The notes beneath the pieces are model-generated. The model did no database searches. It saw only the letters and a list, made by a program, of their open reading frames with translations, and was not told the origin of the DNA. Of a stretch of DNA of 64,000 bases, positions 42,754 to 52,009 are shown one piece after another. The first letter of the stretch is position 1. Every line of letters begins with the position of its first letter. Source of the stretch: an uncultured Paracoccaceae bacterium (GTDB lineage: Bacteria > Pseudomonadota > Alphaproteobacteria > Rhodobacterales > Rhodobacteraceae). The DNA lies in assembly GCA_947493335.1 (NCBI GenBank), contig CANLQO010000002.1, positions 372,001 to 436,000 on the forward strand. The letters run 5' to 3'. The translations under genes were made by a program, and so were the position numbers.

Positions 42754-45543
42754 ATGGCTGAGATCAACATTGAAAAGTATGCCGGTAAGATGAACCGTGC
42801 AGGCTACGACGCATTCCTCAAGGCGATGCGTCACGCCCGGTCCGAAAAGAACCGCAATATCGAAATGGTGCACTGGCTGTTTCATGTCGTCGCCAACAAG
42901 AATTGCGACGTCTCCGTCACGCTTAACGCGCTCAGCCTCGATCGCGGCGCGGTGCTGAAAGAACTCGATGCGGCCATGTCCCGTTTGGACAAGAACGTCA
43001 CCGAAAGCCCCGGCATTTCCGAAGGCATGTCGAGCACTCTCAACCACGCGTGGACCTACGCCACGCTCTTCTTTGGCGAGGCGCAGATCAGAACCGGTCA
43101 CGCGCTTCTGGCCATGCTCAATGACAAGAACCTCGCGCGCGAAGTGACCCGCCTGTCCCCGATCCTCGGCGGAATCTCCGTCGATACGCTCGGCAAGGAA
43201 AGCCGCAACCTCTGGCGCGATTCCGAAGAAGAGGACATGCGCCCGATGGACGGCTCTGGCCTGTCTTCGGGTGGTGGCGATGCCGGTGCCGCCGGTGATC
43301 CTTCGGCCTCTGCCTCCACCGCGCTGGGCCGCTTCTGCAAAGACATGACTGCCGCTGCCGGTGAGACGGACAAGATCGTTGGCCGCGACGATGAAATCCG
43401 CCAGATCGTCGATGTCCTGCTGCGCCGCCGCCAGAACAACCCGATCCTCACCGGTGAGGCCGGGGTTGGCAAAACCGCCGTTGTCGAAGGCTTCGCCCAG
43501 CGCCTCGCCGCCGGTGATGTGCCACCCAAGCTCAAGGGCACCAAGCTTTATGAGATGGACATTCAGGCCATGCAGGCCGGGGCCTCGATGAAAGGCGAAT
43601 TCGAACAGCGCCTGAAATCCCTGATTGATGAGGTGCAAAGCAGCCCCACTCCGATCATCCTTTTCATTGATGAGGCGCACACCCTCATCGGCGCAGGCGG
43701 GGCCCAAGGCACCGGCGACGCCGCCAACCTGCTCAAACCCGCCCTCGCGCGGGGTACCCTGCGCACCATCGGCGCCACCACCCAAAGCGAATACGCCAAG
43801 TATTTCGAAAAAGACCCGGCCCTCACCCGTCGCTTCCAGCCGGTGCAGGTGGATGAACCCGATGTCGACCGCTGCTGCTACATGCTGCGCGGCATCCTCG
43901 ACCCGATGGAGGCGCACCACAAGGTCCGCATCTCGGATGAGGCCATCGTCGCCGCCGTCTCCCTCTCGCACCGCTACATCCCCGCGCGGCAACTGCCTGA
44001 CAAGGCGGTCAGCCTTCTGGATACCGCCTGCGCCCGCGTCGCCGTCAGCCAGGCCACGATCCCCGCACGCATCGCCGATCTGAAAGAGGCGATCGTCTCG
44101 CTTGACGTCGAAATGTCCTCCAAGACCGCGCAAAAGGATCTTGGCGAAGAGAACGAAGAACGCCTTGCCGAGGCCGCCGAAGAAAAGGCCGCGAAGGAAA
44201 AGGAACTCGCCGAATACGAAGAGAAATACGCCGCCGAAAAGATCATCGTTGACCGTATCCTCGCCCTGCGCGCCGCCTTAACCGAAGCTGAAGGCACTGA
44301 TGCCCAGGAAGAGGAAGAAGCTCAGGCCGCCGAGGCCGATGAGGGCGCGCCAGCAAACGAAGAGGACACCCCGGCAGACGACACCGCCGAAGGCGAAAAC
44401 GCGCCTCCACCCCCGGCACCCGAAGTCTCTAAAAACATCCCCGCCGATCCCGACGCGATCCGCGCGGAAATGCTGGCCGAAATGGCCAAGCTCGAGGCGG
44501 GCAACCCCGACGACCGCATGGTCTATAGCCACGTCGACGAACAGGCAGTCGCCTCGATCATCTCCGATTGGACAGGTATCCCTGCGGGCCGCATGATGGC
44601 CGATGAACTTGACCGCATCCTCAAACTGGCCGACCACCTGAAAGAACGCGTCGTCGGGCAGGATCATGGCCTCAAGATGATCGCCAAGCGGATCGAAACC
44701 AACCGCGCGGGCCTGTCCAACCCCAACAAGCCCATCGGCGTCTTCATGCTCGCCGGTCCTTCCGGCGTCGGCAAAACCGAAACCGCCATCGCGCTTGCCG
44801 AAGAACTTTATGGTGGTGAGCAGAACATCATCACCATCAACATGTCGGAATTTCAGGAAGCGCACAGCGTCTCGCTCCTTAAAGGCGCGCCTCCGGGCTA
44901 CGTCGGCTATGGCGAAGGCGGCCGCCTGACCGAAGCCGTCCGCCGCAAACCCTATTCCGTTGTGCTGCTGGACGAGGTTGAAAAGGCCCACCCCGACATT
45001 CACGAGATGTTCTTTCAGGTCTTTGACAAGGGCATCATGGAAGACGGCTCTGGCCGCCCGATCAACTTCAAGAACTGCCTGATCCTTTTGACCTCCAACG
45101 TCGGCACCGACGTCATCATGGACGCCACCGATCAGGGCCGCAAAAACGATGACATCGATTCAGAAGCCTTGGCCGAAACTCTCAAGCCCGCCACGCTTGA
45201 GGTCTTTCCCCCCGCGCTAATGGGCCGGATCGTCACGATCCCCTACTTCCCCCTCTCGACAGAGGCTTTGCACGGCATCACCAACCTCAAACTGAAATCT
45301 GTGATCAAACGCCTCAAAGAGGCCCATGGTGCGCAGATGACCTTCAACGCCGAGGTGCTCGACCACATCGTCTCCCAATGCCGCGATCCTGACAGCGGGG
45401 GACGCATGATCGACAACATCATAACCAATTCGATCCTGCCCGACCTCTCGCGTCAGGTTCTCGCCAAAATGGTGTCGGGCGAAGAAATGCAAGCGGTTGA
45501 AGTTGTCATGAAAGACGGCGCAATCGCCTATGAATTTAGCTGA
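42754..45543 (+). CDS. tssH: T6SS sheath-recycling ATPase TssH (ClpV)
   Basis: The protein has 929 residues. An N-terminal Clp domain (about 5-155) is followed by ATPase 1 with GEAGVGKT (234-241) and ILFIDEAHT (about 302-310), a coiled-coil middle region, and ATPase 2 with GPSGVGKT (668-675) and the arginine-rich end. It disassembles contracted TssB/TssC sheaths. An acidic, then proline-rich stretch (about 510-560, ending PPPPAPE) lies between the middle region and ATPase 2; I do not expect it in ordinary ClpV proteins. Confidence 0.97.
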   Translation: MAEINIEKYAGKMNRAGYDAFLKAMRHARSEKNRNIEMVHWLFHVVANKNCDVSVTLNALSLDRGAVLKELDAAMSRLDKNVTESPGISEGMSSTLNHAWTYATLFFGEAQIRTGHALLAMLNDKNLAREVTRLSPILGGISVDTLGKESRNLWRDSEEEDMRPMDGSGLSSGGGDAGAAGDPSASASTALGRFCKDMTAAAGETDKIVGRDDEIRQIVDVLLRRRQNNPILTGEAGVGKTAVVEGFAQRLAAGDVPPKLKGTKLYEMDIQAMQAGASMKGEFEQRLKSLIDEVQSSPTPIILFIDEAHTLIGAGGAQGTGDAANLLKPALARGTLRTIGATTQSEYAKYFEKDPALTRRFQPVQVDEPDVDRCCYMLRGILDPMEAHHKVRISDEAIVAAVSLSHRYIPARQLPDKAVSLLDTACARVAVSQATIPARIADLKEAIVSLDVEMSSKTAQKDLGEENEERLAEAAEEKAAKEKELAEYEEKYAAEKIIVDRILALRAALTEAEGTDAQEEEEAQAAEADEGAPANEEDTPADDTAEGENAPPPPAPEVSKNIPADPDAIRAEMLAEMAKLEAGNPDDRMVYSHVDEQAVASIISDWTGIPAGRMMADELDRILKLADHLKERVVGQDHGLKMIAKRIETNRAGLSNPNKPIGVFMLAGPSGVGKTETAIALAEELYGGEQNIITINMSEFQEAHSVSLLKGAPPGYVGYGEGGRLTEAVRRKPYSVVLLDEVEKAHPDIHEMFFQVFDKGIMEDGSGRPINFKNCLILLTSNVGTDVIMDATDQGRKNDDIDSEALAETLKPATLEVFPPALMGRIVTIPYFPLSTEALHGITNLKLKSVIKRLKEAHGAQMTFNAEVLDHIVSQCRDPDSGGRMIDNIITNSILPDLSRQVLAKMVSGEEMQAVEVVMKDGAIAYEFS

Positions 45544-45549
45544 TCGACC

Positions 45550-45576
45550 GGGCCGCATGGACAATCCCTGCGGCCC
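45550..45576 (+). terminator. Hairpin after tssH
   Basis: GGGCCGCA and TGCGGCCC are perfect 8-base arms around 11 bases, seven bases after the tssH stop. There is no T tract. It may end part of the tssH transcript before the LysM-type gene. Confidence 0.45.
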
Positions 45577-45601
45577 CTCCACCTGACAGGTTTACCATTT
45601 C

Positions 45602-46558
45602 ATGTCTCTTAATTTCTATGTCGTCCGGCGTGGCGATGAAGTCTACCGCATCATGCGCGCCCACTATGGCGACGCCAGATTTCTGTCGGATCAGGCCAGC
45701 CTGACCGCCAATTTCAAGGCCAACAACCCACAGATTGCAGACATCAATCTGATCTTCCCCGGTCAGGTCATCATGTTGCCCGACACCCCGGCCAGTGCCT
45801 CTGAAATGGCCTGCGTCGCCCCCGATCTGGCTACCGCCTCGGGCGAATTGGCCAAAACGATCGCGCAATCCGACGGTGTGACCCAATCCATTCTGGAACA
45901 ACTCTCGGCCGACAAACTTTTCAAAGCCTCCGCCATGGGCTTTCTCGACGGGGTCGAGAAAATCGGCGCATCTGCGGCTGATGATGTCCGCAAGGTCGGC
46001 CTCAGTTACTACCAGATGCAGGCCAAAGCGATCACGCGCGGCCAATACAATTACCGCCGTCAGGTCGCACTCAAACGCGCTGATGCCAAACTTGGCGTCA
46101 TGCGGCCGCTCCTGTCCCCCGGCAAGACGGGGCGGCAGGCAATCCGCATCGACAGGACAGCCGAAGTGCGCACCCACAAGATCAACAAAGAAATCATGAA
46201 CCTTGATCGGATGTCAAAGCTCGCCAAGAATGGCGCGATTATCCTGAAAGTCGCTGACATCGTTGAAACCGGAACAAAAATTCACACCGCCAACGACAAC
46301 AAGGAACGCACCGTCATCCTGCTTGATAACGTTGGCACGAACGTCGGGGCCGCAGTTGGTTCGGGCCTTGTGACATTGGCTCTTGTCGGCACTCCCGTGG
46401 GCTGGGGTGTCATTGCCGCCATCGCGGTTGGCGGTGTTGTCGGCAGCATCGGCGGCGACCTCCTGATGGACGCGATCCAAAAGGAAACGCTCTATGACAC
46501 CGACGGCAAACGCATCAACACCAAGCTCGATAAGTTCTGGAAAGCCTTCTACGATTAG
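45602..46558 (+). CDS. LysM-like protein with glycine-rich hydrophobic hairpin, candidate T6SS effector
   Basis: The protein has 318 residues without a signal peptide. Residues 5-60 (FYVVRRGDEVYRIMRAHYGD ... LIFPGQVIMLP) read as one LysM peptidoglycan-binding repeat. The middle is charged and helical. Residues about 244-292 form a long glycine-rich hydrophobic stretch (VGAAVGSGLVTLALVGTP, then GVIAAIAVGGVVGSIGGD), like the membrane-inserting hairpins of pore-forming toxins, followed by a charged tail. It is last in the plus-strand T6SS block after tssH, where cargo genes are common. No obvious immunity gene follows. A structural accessory role is the alternative. Confidence 0.6.
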   Translation: MSLNFYVVRRGDEVYRIMRAHYGDARFLSDQASLTANFKANNPQIADINLIFPGQVIMLPDTPASASEMACVAPDLATASGELAKTIAQSDGVTQSILEQLSADKLFKASAMGFLDGVEKIGASAADDVRKVGLSYYQMQAKAITRGQYNYRRQVALKRADAKLGVMRPLLSPGKTGRQAIRIDRTAEVRTHKINKEIMNLDRMSKLAKNGAIILKVADIVETGTKIHTANDNKERTVILLDNVGTNVGAAVGSGLVTLALVGTPVGWGVIAAIAVGGVVGSIGGDLLMDAIQKETLYDTDGKRINTKLDKFWKAFYD

Positions 46559-46643
46559 GTCTTTCTTTGGAATCTAGATTTGCCGGGTGCGTCCGCCCTG
46601 ACGGAAGGGGCAGCGCCCGCTCTGACAGCGCCAAACTGTTGAC

Positions 46644-47276
46644 TTACACCGGGTCCTTGAACCCCACGGCCTTGTGACTGCCATCACAAAACGGTTTGTT
46701 CTTCGACGCCCCACACCGACACAGGAAAGCTTTTCCAACCTGCCCCATCTTATGGCCGGTCCCCGTGGTCAATTCGACATTCCCCTCAACCTTCAGGGGT
46801 CCGTCGGGAATGCGCAACGCGGCCAGCGAACCGCCGCTTTCCTCAACCTGCCCTGACACCTCTGCTTTGGGCTCGCCCGTCGCCTCAAACCCGGCATCCA
46901 CATGGGAATAATCGCAATAAGGCTTGTTCTTCGACAACCCGCAGCGGCATAGCGTCACCCGTGTTTCGGCCTCGCCACCATCCACCGACACCGCACCCGC
47001 CACCGCCAATGGCCCGTTTTCCAGAACCGCAATCCGATTGATCTTTGGTGCGGCCTCATCCCGCCCATCGGCATAAGAAAACTGCAAGGCCCCTGACGGG
47101 CAGGTCCGCACCATCGCCGCTATTTCTTCGGCTGGCGCATTATCAGGTTGCACCCAAGGCCTCTGTGCGGGGTCAAACACATCCGGCAGTTTCAGAAAGC
47201 AATTCCGCGCGTGAATGCAGCGCTTCATGTCGAAACTCACGCTGATCTCGGCACCTTCATAAACCTTGCGTCCCAT
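46644..47276 (-). CDS. CDGSH iron-sulfur protein with ferredoxin-like domain
   Basis: The protein has 210 residues in three parts. An N-terminal divergent 4Fe-4S domain (about 5-70) carries Cys in RCIHARNC and in RTCPSGAL. Two CDGSH-type 2Fe-2S sites follow: CRCGLSKNKPYCDYSH, with Tyr in place of the Gly, and CRCGASKNKPFCDGSH. Each uses three Cys and one His. The start at 47276 follows AAGGAGG by six bases; upstream in-frame starts have poorer spacing. A redox or cluster-transfer role is likely. A link to the T6SS island is only positional. Confidence 0.88.
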   Translation of the reverse strand: MGRKVYEGAEISVSFDMKRCIHARNCFLKLPDVFDPAQRPWVQPDNAPAEEIAAMVRTCPSGALQFSYADGRDEAAPKINRIAVLENGPLAVAGAVSVDGGEAETRVTLCRCGLSKNKPYCDYSHVDAGFEATGEPKAEVSGQVEESGGSLAALRIPDGPLKVEGNVELTTGTGHKMGQVGKAFLCRCGASKNKPFCDGSHKAVGFKDPV

Positions 47277-47318
47277 CCTCATCCTCCTTCTTCTGGTCAA
47301 AAGTACTTCAGGGGGGTC

Positions 47319-47372
47319 TTTGGGGGGACAGCGTCCCCCCAAACAAAACATGGTGTGCGGGCCCTGGCCCGC
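47319..47372. terminator. Two strong palindromes between the peptidase and CDGSH genes
   Basis: TTTGGGGGGAC-AGC-GTCCCCCCAAA (47319-47343) is a perfect 11-base stem. GCGGGC-CCTG-GCCCGC (47357-47372) is a 6-base stem just after the peptidase stop. Together they probably end the caspase-peptidase transcript. G/C-run palindromes of this kind may be a dispersed intergenic repeat of the genome. Confidence 0.55.
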
Positions 47373-47381
47373 GCCTCTGGA

Positions 47382-49721
47382 TCAACCCGCCTCCGACAAG
47401 ACCTGATCGATCACTTCCTTGTAGGCATTCATCTCTGCCGTCATCACCGGCCGGGGTGCGCTCACCACCGGAACAGAGCCGCCGCCCGATCCCGCCCCGC
47501 GCATTTTGCGATCCGCCCAGGCTTTCAAATCGGCAACCGTATAGTTGCGCAGAAACGGGTTGGCCTTGACCACATTCGCACCCATCACTGCCAAAATCGT
47601 TTCCCCATCCCCGCGTGACAATACCGTATTCGCGCCACCCGGCCCCAAAAAATGCGCCAGATACAACCGCCCTGGCGTGATCGAATGCCCCCGCCCGGAC
47701 AGGAACCTTTCATTCTCACGCGCCAGATTGGTCACCATCTCGCGGCTCAGCGTTGGATCCGTCCGCAGGGCCAGCAAGTCCGACCGGCTCATCGTACCGG
47801 CCAGATCGGGGCGATAGTCCCGCATCATCCGCAGCCAGGTGCTTTCGATGAACTGGCCCAACCCCGTGGCCGTGGACAGCGGGTTCTTGGCATTGGCGTT
47901 GCCCGCGCTTTCCACTTTGATGATCTGATTGACCAGTGCTTCTACCGCGCCCGACGCCGCCCCACCGCCAGAGGCTACCACCGTCCCGCCTTGTGGGTTG
48001 ACCGTAAACGGATCCACGGGCGTGCCGTTCTGCCGGAATTCGAAATGCAGATGCGGCCCTGTCGAACGGCCCGTGGTGCCGACATAACCGATGACCTCAC
48101 CCTGCCGCACCTGCCGCCCCGGGCGCATCCCCTCGCCAAAGCGGCTCATGTGGGCATAGCGTGACTGCAGGCCGCCCGGATGATCGATGTAGATCACATT
48201 GCCATAGCCCCCGCCGTCACCCACCACCGCCAGCGTTCCGCCCAATGCAGCGACAATCGGCGTGCCGGTAGGAGCCGCCCAATCGACCCCACCGTGCAGG
48301 CGCACGGTCTTCAGAATCGGATGGTGCCTTGGGCCAAATTTTGATGTCAGGGTCCCTTGCACCGGCGTTGTAAACCCGCCCTGCGCCGCCGCTCCGGCAC
48401 GGCCGGAATTGCTGAAGCAACTGAACTTTCCCTCATCATCGGCGCTCACATAGCACGGCATCTCACCCGACGGCCCGGTGATCCCGGCAAACAGGATCTG
48501 CCCCGGCCCGCTACCCGCTGGCCCCGGTGCGGGCGCATATAGCACGGTCACCTCGTCCCCAGGTGCTGCAAAGGCATCCAGATCATAGGCCTGTGACATC
48601 ATCACGATCATCTCACCCACCAGCGTCGTCGGCACACCCTTGCGGATCACCGCGCTATAGACCGCGTCCAGCAGGCGATAGTCCTGCTGTGGTGCCGCGA
48701 TGCTCGCCGTTGGTGACGACAGCGCATAAAGGTCCACGTCCACCCAAGGGTCCGCTGCCGGTTCAAACCCGAGCGCGCCCCGCCGCGCGGTGGAGTTGAT
48801 GTAACCCTGCGGCCCGTACAGGGACAATTGCAGCGGCACCAGCGCGCCCAGTTCCTCGCGCGCCCGGATGGCCACGATCGACCCCGGTGCCATCTCGGCA
48901 GCCTCGGGGATGATGCTGGCGATCTGATCCGCCCAGCCCTTGGCGGCATCCGCGTCAAAGCCATTGGTCGCCAGCACATCGGCAATGCCGCGTGCGGTCA
49001 CCATCCGCACAACGATGTCCTGATACAGCGCACGGCGCTGTGCCTCCGGCTTCACAAAAGACACGCTTGTGGTGTTCTCGATCCGGGTCTCGACGTAGCT
49101 TGCGGGCGTTGCCTCATCTGCGCCGACTGCAGTGCCCCAGCTGTCATCACTGTCGGCCGCCACGACCACGACATCCAGCTCATCCTCGGGCGTGGCCACC
49201 TCTGTCACCGGCAAAGCAGGCGCGTTCAGAGAAGCCGATCTTTGCGCCTGAAAGAACGCGAAATCCTCGCGGCTGGATGGCAACGCCGTAATCAACTGGC
49301 GCTCCTGAACAATCAGCGGCTCGCGCACCAGCGACAACCGGTCCGGACGCGGGTTTCCGACCCGGCGAGCATCCAGCGTCATCGGCCCGGTCAAGGTCAG
49401 GCTGTTCTGCGCCTCACCGCTCGCAAAACGCAGGATCATCGGATCGCCCGCGATATCCACAAACGGCGTCGACGCCCGCACCGGCGGGGCTGCGACCTCA
49501 TCGGTCTCGACCTGAACAAACTGGCCCTCTTCCGCCGCGCTGCCTTCGGCAATGACCGGGTCATCGTCGCCGCCGCTGAACAGCCAAAACACCCCAAGCG
49601 CCAGCAGCGCCACGACCAGCCCGCCGCCCGAAAAAACCGCAATCCGTTGGAGCCTGCGCTGCGCACGGCGCTTTTTGGCGCGGGCCTGTGATTTCTGAAA
49701 AGCGGGATCGACCTCGATCAT
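47382..49721 (-). CDS. Membrane-anchored M23 endopeptidase fused to lytic-transglycosylase-like domain
   Basis: The protein has 779 residues. A short basic cytoplasmic start is followed by one membrane segment (about 28-50) and a long periplasmic region. The M23 domain (about 445-575) has the zinc site in RLHGGVDWAAPTGTP (His near 475, Asp near 479) and GPHLHFEFRQNG (about 557). A second domain (about 590-720) reads like a lysozyme-type transglycosylase, with IIKVESAGNANAKNPLSTAT and GLGQFIESTWL around a candidate catalytic Glu near 602. It could cut both peptide and glycan strands and open the wall for the T6SS. It follows the caspase-like gene by ten bases. Confidence 0.87.
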   Translation of the reverse strand: MIEVDPAFQKSQARAKKRRAQRRLQRIAVFSGGGLVVALLALGVFWLFSGGDDDPVIAEGSAAEEGQFVQVETDEVAAPPVRASTPFVDIAGDPMILRFASGEAQNSLTLTGPMTLDARRVGNPRPDRLSLVREPLIVQERQLITALPSSREDFAFFQAQRSASLNAPALPVTEVATPEDELDVVVVAADSDDSWGTAVGADEATPASYVETRIENTTSVSFVKPEAQRRALYQDIVVRMVTARGIADVLATNGFDADAAKGWADQIASIIPEAAEMAPGSIVAIRAREELGALVPLQLSLYGPQGYINSTARRGALGFEPAADPWVDVDLYALSSPTASIAAPQQDYRLLDAVYSAVIRKGVPTTLVGEMIVMMSQAYDLDAFAAPGDEVTVLYAPAPGPAGSGPGQILFAGITGPSGEMPCYVSADDEGKFSCFSNSGRAGAAAQGGFTTPVQGTLTSKFGPRHHPILKTVRLHGGVDWAAPTGTPIVAALGGTLAVVGDGGGYGNVIYIDHPGGLQSRYAHMSRFGEGMRPGRQVRQGEVIGYVGTTGRSTGPHLHFEFRQNGTPVDPFTVNPQGGTVVASGGGAASGAVEALVNQIIKVESAGNANAKNPLSTATGLGQFIESTWLRMMRDYRPDLAGTMSRSDLLALRTDPTLSREMVTNLARENERFLSGRGHSITPGRLYLAHFLGPGGANTVLSRGDGETILAVMGANVVKANPFLRNYTVADLKAWADRKMRGAGSGGGSVPVVSAPRPVMTAEMNAYKEVIDQVLSEAG

Positions 49722-49731
49722 CGCGCCCGGC

Positions 49732-51408
49732 CTAGCGGAAGACGCCGGTGCCGCCGGTATTGCTCAGCGTACGGCGGGCCGGGGCCGCCGGCGCGGGTGC
49801 AGGGGCCGGCGCAGGCGTCGCCCTGCGTGGGGCCGATTGCGTGGTGGTCTGGCGACGCGGCGTTGATGATGTCGTGCTCTGCCGCGGTGCGGGTGCTGCA
49901 ATCACCTGATCGGGACAGCGCACATCATCCTTCAGCAGGATTTGCCGCCACAACTCTATCGACGGGTCCTGGCCTGCGTAACTGCCGCCCCATTGCTCAA
50001 AGTAAAGCGTAACCGAACGGCGCGACCCACCGCCCCAGATGCCGTCGATCGCGGAATAATAGCAGTTCATCCGCTTCATCTCGGTTTGGATCGCGCGGGC
50101 CAGTTCGGCCTGCGGTGGATCAAACGCACCGCTTTCCACAAGGCTCAGATAAAGTTCGCGATTGTTCTCGGCAAAGTCGCGGCGCAAGGCCACATCCTCG
50201 GCTGTGATTTCGGACCCGCCGATCGCGGCCCCATCATCTTCTGCGGCCACGTCAAAACTCGCCTCGACCAGCTCTTCGGGGTAGCCCACGATGATCGACG
50301 GCACTGGCAAACCACCTGCACCGGGCACGGGCCGTGCTGCGTTTGACACTTGCTGTGGGGCCACCGTCAAAATCGACACATCGCCCTGCACCTGCCCCAC
50401 ATTCGCGGCTGCGACACTGACCGGCGACACCGCGTTGGCCGTGGCCACAGGACGCACCGGTTCGATCAGGCGCACGGTCTCTTCCGTCACCGTGCCGACC
50501 TCCGTTGGGGCCTCACCCACCTCGCCCGCAAAATCCACCGCGATCCCGGCCTCTTCCCACATCGCCAGCAACTGCGCGCGGGCAGAGGGCGAGACGCTTT
50601 CAAGCATCTCGTAATCCTTTTGGGTCAGCGCGACCTCGCTGGTTGCCGGTCGAAAGACAAATGGGGTGGTCAGCGTCGATGACGCCCAAAGGCCGGTGTC
50701 GGGCACGATGGTTTCCGTCCCATCCTCTGCAACTTCGACCTCTGGCGCGGGTGCAGGGGGTAGCAATTCGGTTGACGGCAACCCCGGCACGCCCAGCCGT
50801 TCCAACAGCACCGATGTCAGTCCTTCACCAGCCTCTGCCGGACAAGCCACGCCCGGTGGCACCGTCGTAAAAAGCGCCAGATCAGGCGTCACCGCCGCGA
50901 CTTCGGCCAGCGATGCATCCAGCGCACCCGCGCCAATGATCCCCTGCGACGCCCCACCGTGGCAGGTATCCAGCAACACGACGCGCTCACCTTCGCGGCC
51001 CAATAGCGCGACGGCCTCGACCGAAGCCGCCGCCATTTCTTCCGGCGTCTCGCCGCGGGCCGCGACGGGCTGCAGATAGCTCACGCCGTCAACCGTGAAC
51101 CCGTGGCCCGCGTAGTAGATCACCACGGACCCCTCGGCCCCTGCCAGATCGCTCAGCGCGGCTTCAATTTCCGCCTTTGCGGCATTTTCCAACCGGGTAA
51201 CAGCAAAGCCGAGGCCAAATAGCGCCTCAGACACCTTTTCAGTATCGCGACGCATCCCACCAAGCGCTGCGGTCTCTGCATATCCGGTGTTGGCGATGAC
51301 AAGTGCCGCGCGATCCTGCGCTGCGGCATGGCTGGCCCCCAGACATAGCGCTGCCGCACCGCAAAGGCGGGTCATTCCGGTCAGCAAGTTTTGCCAGTCT
51401 CGTGTCAT
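49732..51408 (-). CDS. Secreted caspase-like (C14) protease with peptidoglycan-binding-like region
   Basis: The protein has 558 residues. A signal peptide (about 1-30, ending SHAAA) precedes a caspase p20-like domain with the His102/Cys149 dyad in YYAGHGF and LLDTCHGG. A long linker follows. Residues about 430-500 (EMKRMNCYYSAIDGIWGGGS...) resemble a peptidoglycan-binding-type repeat. The tail is rich in Ala, Pro, Thr and Arg. GGAAGG lies six bases before the ATG. It is cotranscribed with the wall hydrolase downstream and sits within the T6SS island. Whether it processes an island protein or acts on prey is unknown. Confidence 0.85.
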   Translation of the reverse strand: MTRDWQNLLTGMTRLCGAAALCLGASHAAAQDRAALVIANTGYAETAALGGMRRDTEKVSEALFGLGFAVTRLENAAKAEIEAALSDLAGAEGSVVIYYAGHGFTVDGVSYLQPVAARGETPEEMAAASVEAVALLGREGERVVLLDTCHGGASQGIIGAGALDASLAEVAAVTPDLALFTTVPPGVACPAEAGEGLTSVLLERLGVPGLPSTELLPPAPAPEVEVAEDGTETIVPDTGLWASSTLTTPFVFRPATSEVALTQKDYEMLESVSPSARAQLLAMWEEAGIAVDFAGEVGEAPTEVGTVTEETVRLIEPVRPVATANAVSPVSVAAANVGQVQGDVSILTVAPQQVSNAARPVPGAGGLPVPSIIVGYPEELVEASFDVAAEDDGAAIGGSEITAEDVALRRDFAENNRELYLSLVESGAFDPPQAELARAIQTEMKRMNCYYSAIDGIWGGGSRRSVTLYFEQWGGSYAGQDPSIELWRQILLKDDVRCPDQVIAAPAPRQSTTSSTPRRQTTTQSAPRRATPAPAPAPAPAAPARRTLSNTGGTGVFR

Positions 51409-51452
51409 CGTAAACCTTCCGCCTTCAGGCTACTGCAACCTGGCGCTTCAAG

Positions 51453-51863
51453 CTAGGGTTGCGGGGTCAAAAACAATGTCCAGCGTTCTGTCTGCTGGGT
51501 GTCCACTTCAATAAAGTTCGCGGGCAAATGCCCCCGGATCAGACAGTCTTCGACACCGCGAATGACAAACCGCGCGGTGCCGATACACATCGGCGTGCTG
51601 CCGTTCATGATCTCATTGCCAAAAACATCTTGCGCAAAGACGTAAATATACCGTGCCGTCAGGCTTTCCTTGATCGCGTTGGCGCATTGGTTCGGCCCGA
51701 TCGTCCACCAGCCGCGCGTAACAAAGGCATCGTCCTCAAACTGCCCAATCGCCACGTTGACGACATCAAAGGACTGGTTGCACACGGCAAAGGCCGCCTT
51801 GGCCGCCCCCGGCAACAGGGCCAGCGCGCAGGCAAAAAAACTTGGCAGAACAAATCGGCGCAT
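51453..51863 (-). CDS. Secreted DUF1036 protein
   Basis: The protein has 136 residues with a signal peptide (about 1-22, ending GAAKA). The mature part matches DUF1036: CNQSFDVVNVAIGQFED, TRGWWTIGPNQCANAI and ARYIYVFAQD. It contains several cysteines suited to disulfides. I used the ATG at 51863; the frame runs on to a TTG at 51884. It lies before the caspase gene on the same strand with a 44-base gap. The family function is unknown. Confidence 0.8.
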   Translation of the reverse strand: MRRFVLPSFFACALALLPGAAKAAFAVCNQSFDVVNVAIGQFEDDAFVTRGWWTIGPNQCANAIKESLTARYIYVFAQDVFGNEIMNGSTPMCIGTARFVIRGVEDCLIRGHLPANFIEVDTQQTERWTLFLTPQP

Positions 51864-51995
51864 GCGGCATTGATACAACGCCAATGCGCGAATGCGAGCC
51901 TAAATCCCTTCACGATGCCGCAACCTTTGCGTGCTATCCGGAATTGTGCCATAGACCACGCATTGCTGGGGACGTCTGTGATTTGAGATAAGGAT

Positions 51996-52009
51996 ATTCC
52001 ATATGGAAT
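51996..52009. promoter_or_regulatory. Perfect palindrome over a start codon
   Basis: ATTCCATATGGAAT is a perfect 14-base palindrome that contains the ATG at 52003 and lies just after AAGGAT. It could be a protein-binding site in this divergent gap or hold the start codon in a short hairpin or dimer. Confidence 0.3.

Noticed and set aside
42586-44133. 515-codon open frame opposite tssG/tssH
   Set aside because: It is a shadow of the ClpV ATPase codons with no independent motif.
45602-46558. VgrG or PAAR spike protein
   Set aside because: The protein is too short for VgrG, lacks gp27/gp5-like strands and has no PAAR repeats.
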